Source of the DNA: Schlesneria paludicola DSM 18645
Lineage (GTDB): Bacteria > Planctomycetota > Planctomycetia > Planctomycetales > Planctomycetaceae
DNA: 64,000 bases
Reading direction: 5' to 3'
Assembly: GCF_000255655.1 (NCBI RefSeq)
Contig: NZ_JH636435.1
Span: 312,209 to 376,208, forward strand
Position 1 is the stretch's first letter. The number at the start of each line of letters is the position of its first letter. Below, in pieces: positions 62,674 through 64,000 of the stretch. The notes beneath the pieces were generated by a model, which saw nothing but the letters and a program-made list of their open reading frames with translations, did no database searches and had not been told where the DNA came from. The translations under genes were made by a program, and so were the position numbers.

Positions 62674-63873
62674 ATGAACTCAAGGTATCGACCCCAATCG
62701 AATCGATTCCGCCACGATCGCGTGAAACATTCGAGAGGCGTTCATGTTGTCTCACGAGATGGATTTACATTGATTGAATTGCTGGTTTCCATCGCCATCA
62801 TCGCAGTACTGATTGCGCTGTTATTGCCGGCGGTACAACAATCGCGAGAAGCGGCGCGGCGAGCACAATGCAAGAATAATCTCAAGCAGATCGGAATTGC
62901 TCTGCACAATTTCCATGACACTTTTGGATTTCTTCCAGGACTCGCCCTCTGCGGCTCTGGGCCTGAAGATCTGAACCCAGGAATGCAGAATATTTGGTTT
63001 CAGTTTCGCCATACTCCTCCGTCCGTTTATCTCCTTCCGTTCTTGGATCAGTCCAATATCTTTAATGCCTGGAACATCAACAAAGCGGGGACCGACAACA
63101 CAACTCCCGGTGTTGCCGGTGGAAAGACGAACATCCAGCTGGCAAATCGTCCGCTTCCCATTTTTACCTGTCCGTCGATGCCGGTGCCCGTCAACCCGGA
63201 TTTCCCCTGCTGGTCCAGCTATGGATGGAGTCGAGGAAGCTATGGCATTCACGCCCCTCAGCAAACCGGCGATCTTTTCAATACCGCAACGAATACGACG
63301 TATGGCTGGAGTCATAGCGATGGCGTTTTCGTCACCGCATTTGATGGTGGCATGACGTATGATGAGGGCAAGTCTTTGTCGAACGCCAATGTTCCACTCA
63401 TTGCTGCAGGCACTCCGCAATGGAGAGAGCACAGCATGAACAAGCAGAGTTTTCGTAACATCACGGATGGCCTTTCCAACACGCTTGCGGTTGGCGAGTT
63501 GCACACGATTAGCAAAGGGTACACGACGAAGACCGTCAACGGAGTGACGGTTCCAGAAACGGCAGGGAGCGGCCCCACCGCATGGGGAGCGGATGGCGGT
63601 GACTATTTCTGCGAAGGGACGATGAATATCCGGATCAATACATTGACTGTCGACAATGCGACGTCCCGATACTACGCACGCGGCAATCTGGACCCGGCAT
63701 GGTTGGCAACAACAATCTTGAGTCCGCTGTTTTCGTTCCGTAGTACGCATACTGGTGGCTGCAATTTCCTCTCGTGCGACGGCTCAGTGGGCTTTGTGTC
63801 CGAGAACATCGACATGGTCCTGTACAAAGCGCGAGGGAGTCGTGCAGGCGGGGAATTAACAGGCGAAAACTAG
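62674..63873 (+). CDS. DUF1559 pseudopilin-like protein (second copy)
   Basis: This 399-aa protein has basic N-terminal residues, then [20 protein letters not shown] (pseudopilin cleavage site and helix). AVQQSREAARRAQCKNNLKQ and the DUF1559 beta-rich body follow. The C-terminal motif is HTGGCNFLSCDGSVGFVSE (H-x9-DG type). ATG 62674 with GGAG 10 bases upstream is preferred over the overlapping GTG 62671. The leader before GFTL is longer than in the copy at 18.3 kb. It is followed 64 bases later by the start of a signal-peptide gene, as is common for DUF1559 genes. Confidence 0.93.
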   Translation: MNSRYRPQSNRFRHDRVKHSRGVHVVSRDGFTLIELLVSIAIIAVLIALLLPAVQQSREAARRAQCKNNLKQIGIALHNFHDTFGFLPGLALCGSGPEDLNPGMQNIWFQFRHTPPSVYLLPFLDQSNIFNAWNINKAGTDNTTPGVAGGKTNIQLANRPLPIFTCPSMPVPVNPDFPCWSSYGWSRGSYGIHAPQQTGDLFNTATNTTYGWSHSDGVFVTAFDGGMTYDEGKSLSNANVPLIAAGTPQWREHSMNKQSFRNITDGLSNTLAVGELHTISKGYTTKTVNGVTVPETAGSGPTAWGADGGDYFCEGTMNIRINTLTVDNATSRYYARGNLDPAWLATTILSPLFSFRSTHTGGCNFLSCDGSVGFVSENIDMVLYKARGSRAGGELTGEN

Positions 63874-63937
63874 TTTTCGACCAGCAATCGCGGGCACAAT
63901 CATTCCCCATTCGATCGATCGAGCCAAGGGATTCGAC

Positions 63938-64000
63938 ATGACGTTTCGGCGGTTGTTTCCTTTCGGTCCTGCGATGATGGCGGTTATTGTCGCGTCAGGT
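63938..64000 (+). CDS. start of a secreted protein, 3'-truncated by window edge
   Basis: ATG 63938 is preceded by AAGGGA 7 bases upstream. It encodes MTFRRLFPFGPAMMAVIVASG..., a basic-then-hydrophobic signal-peptide beginning. Only 21 codons are visible, so no function can be given. DUF1559 genes are often followed by a small exported protein or lipoprotein, which fits. Confidence 0.6.
   Translation, partial: MTFRRLFPFGPAMMAVIVASG

Noticed and set aside
62390-62674. 94-codon plus frame before the second DUF1559 gene
   Set aside because: No ribosome site, family pattern or signal peptide.

Overview
The window looks like a chromosomal segment of a planctomycete, probably family Planctomycetaceae. 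Two DUF1559 proteins carry a GFTLIELL pseudopilin-type N-terminus and a C-terminal H-x9-DG-like motif. A MoxR/DUF58/BatA/VWA/DUF4175 operon is present. Methenyl-tetrahydromethanopterin cyclohydrolase occurs in a bacterial gene context. Secreted proteins of no wider family are common. Base composition is moderately GC-rich. Most coding sequences have an AGGAG-like ribosome site.

Region 1 (1-20 kb) is accessory in character. It opens with an IS66 transposase cut by the window edge and a decayed IS3 transposase. Then come lysA, a HUH/Y1 (REP-associated, RAYT-type) transposase and a tRNA-Pro(CGG) with a strong promoter. Housekeeping dusB and an HtrA-like protease follow. After them lie small cargo-like genes: GNAT, an Imm51-like protein, a CrtA-like protein, a tandem YCII protein and a DUF1579 protein. 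A frameshifted Ser/Thr-kinase remnant is next. A PAS histidine kinase and a sigma-54 activator then overlap; just beyond them lie a candidate -24/-12 promoter and a small secreted protein. A roughly 2-kb stretch without convincing genes precedes the first DUF1559 gene. At least seven copies or half-copies of one palindromic repeat are scattered through 3.9-19.6 kb. Its core is GGGGACAGGCACC ... GGAGCCAGTCCCC. I read it as a REP-like element probably mobilised by the RAYT.

Region 2 (20-37 kb) is orderly and codirectional. A secreted alpha/alpha-toroid protein, MoxR ATPase, DUF58 protein, BatA-type VWA membrane protein, second VWA membrane protein and a 1.3-kresidue DUF4175-like coiled protein form one probable operon for a periplasmic or envelope function. 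rsmA, guaB, hisC and hisB follow.

Region 3 (37-64 kb) mixes envelope and metabolic genes. It holds a lipoprotein with a transglutaminase-like core, secreted proteins, a cytochrome c'-like protein and a second HtrA-like protease. It also holds an acyltransferase, mch, a second NtrC-type regulator, DUF493, a deoxyribosyltransferase-like protein and a sugar-phosphate isomerase-like TIM barrel. DUF420, a LutA-like protein and a small HExxH membrane protein follow. The PDH E1-E2 operon, ComF, an HD phosphohydrolase, a second toroid protein and a second DUF1559 gene close the window, with the start of one more secreted protein at the edge. Several intergenic regions contain very long perfect hairpins (10-27 bp stems). 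Some sit where terminators belong; others do not.
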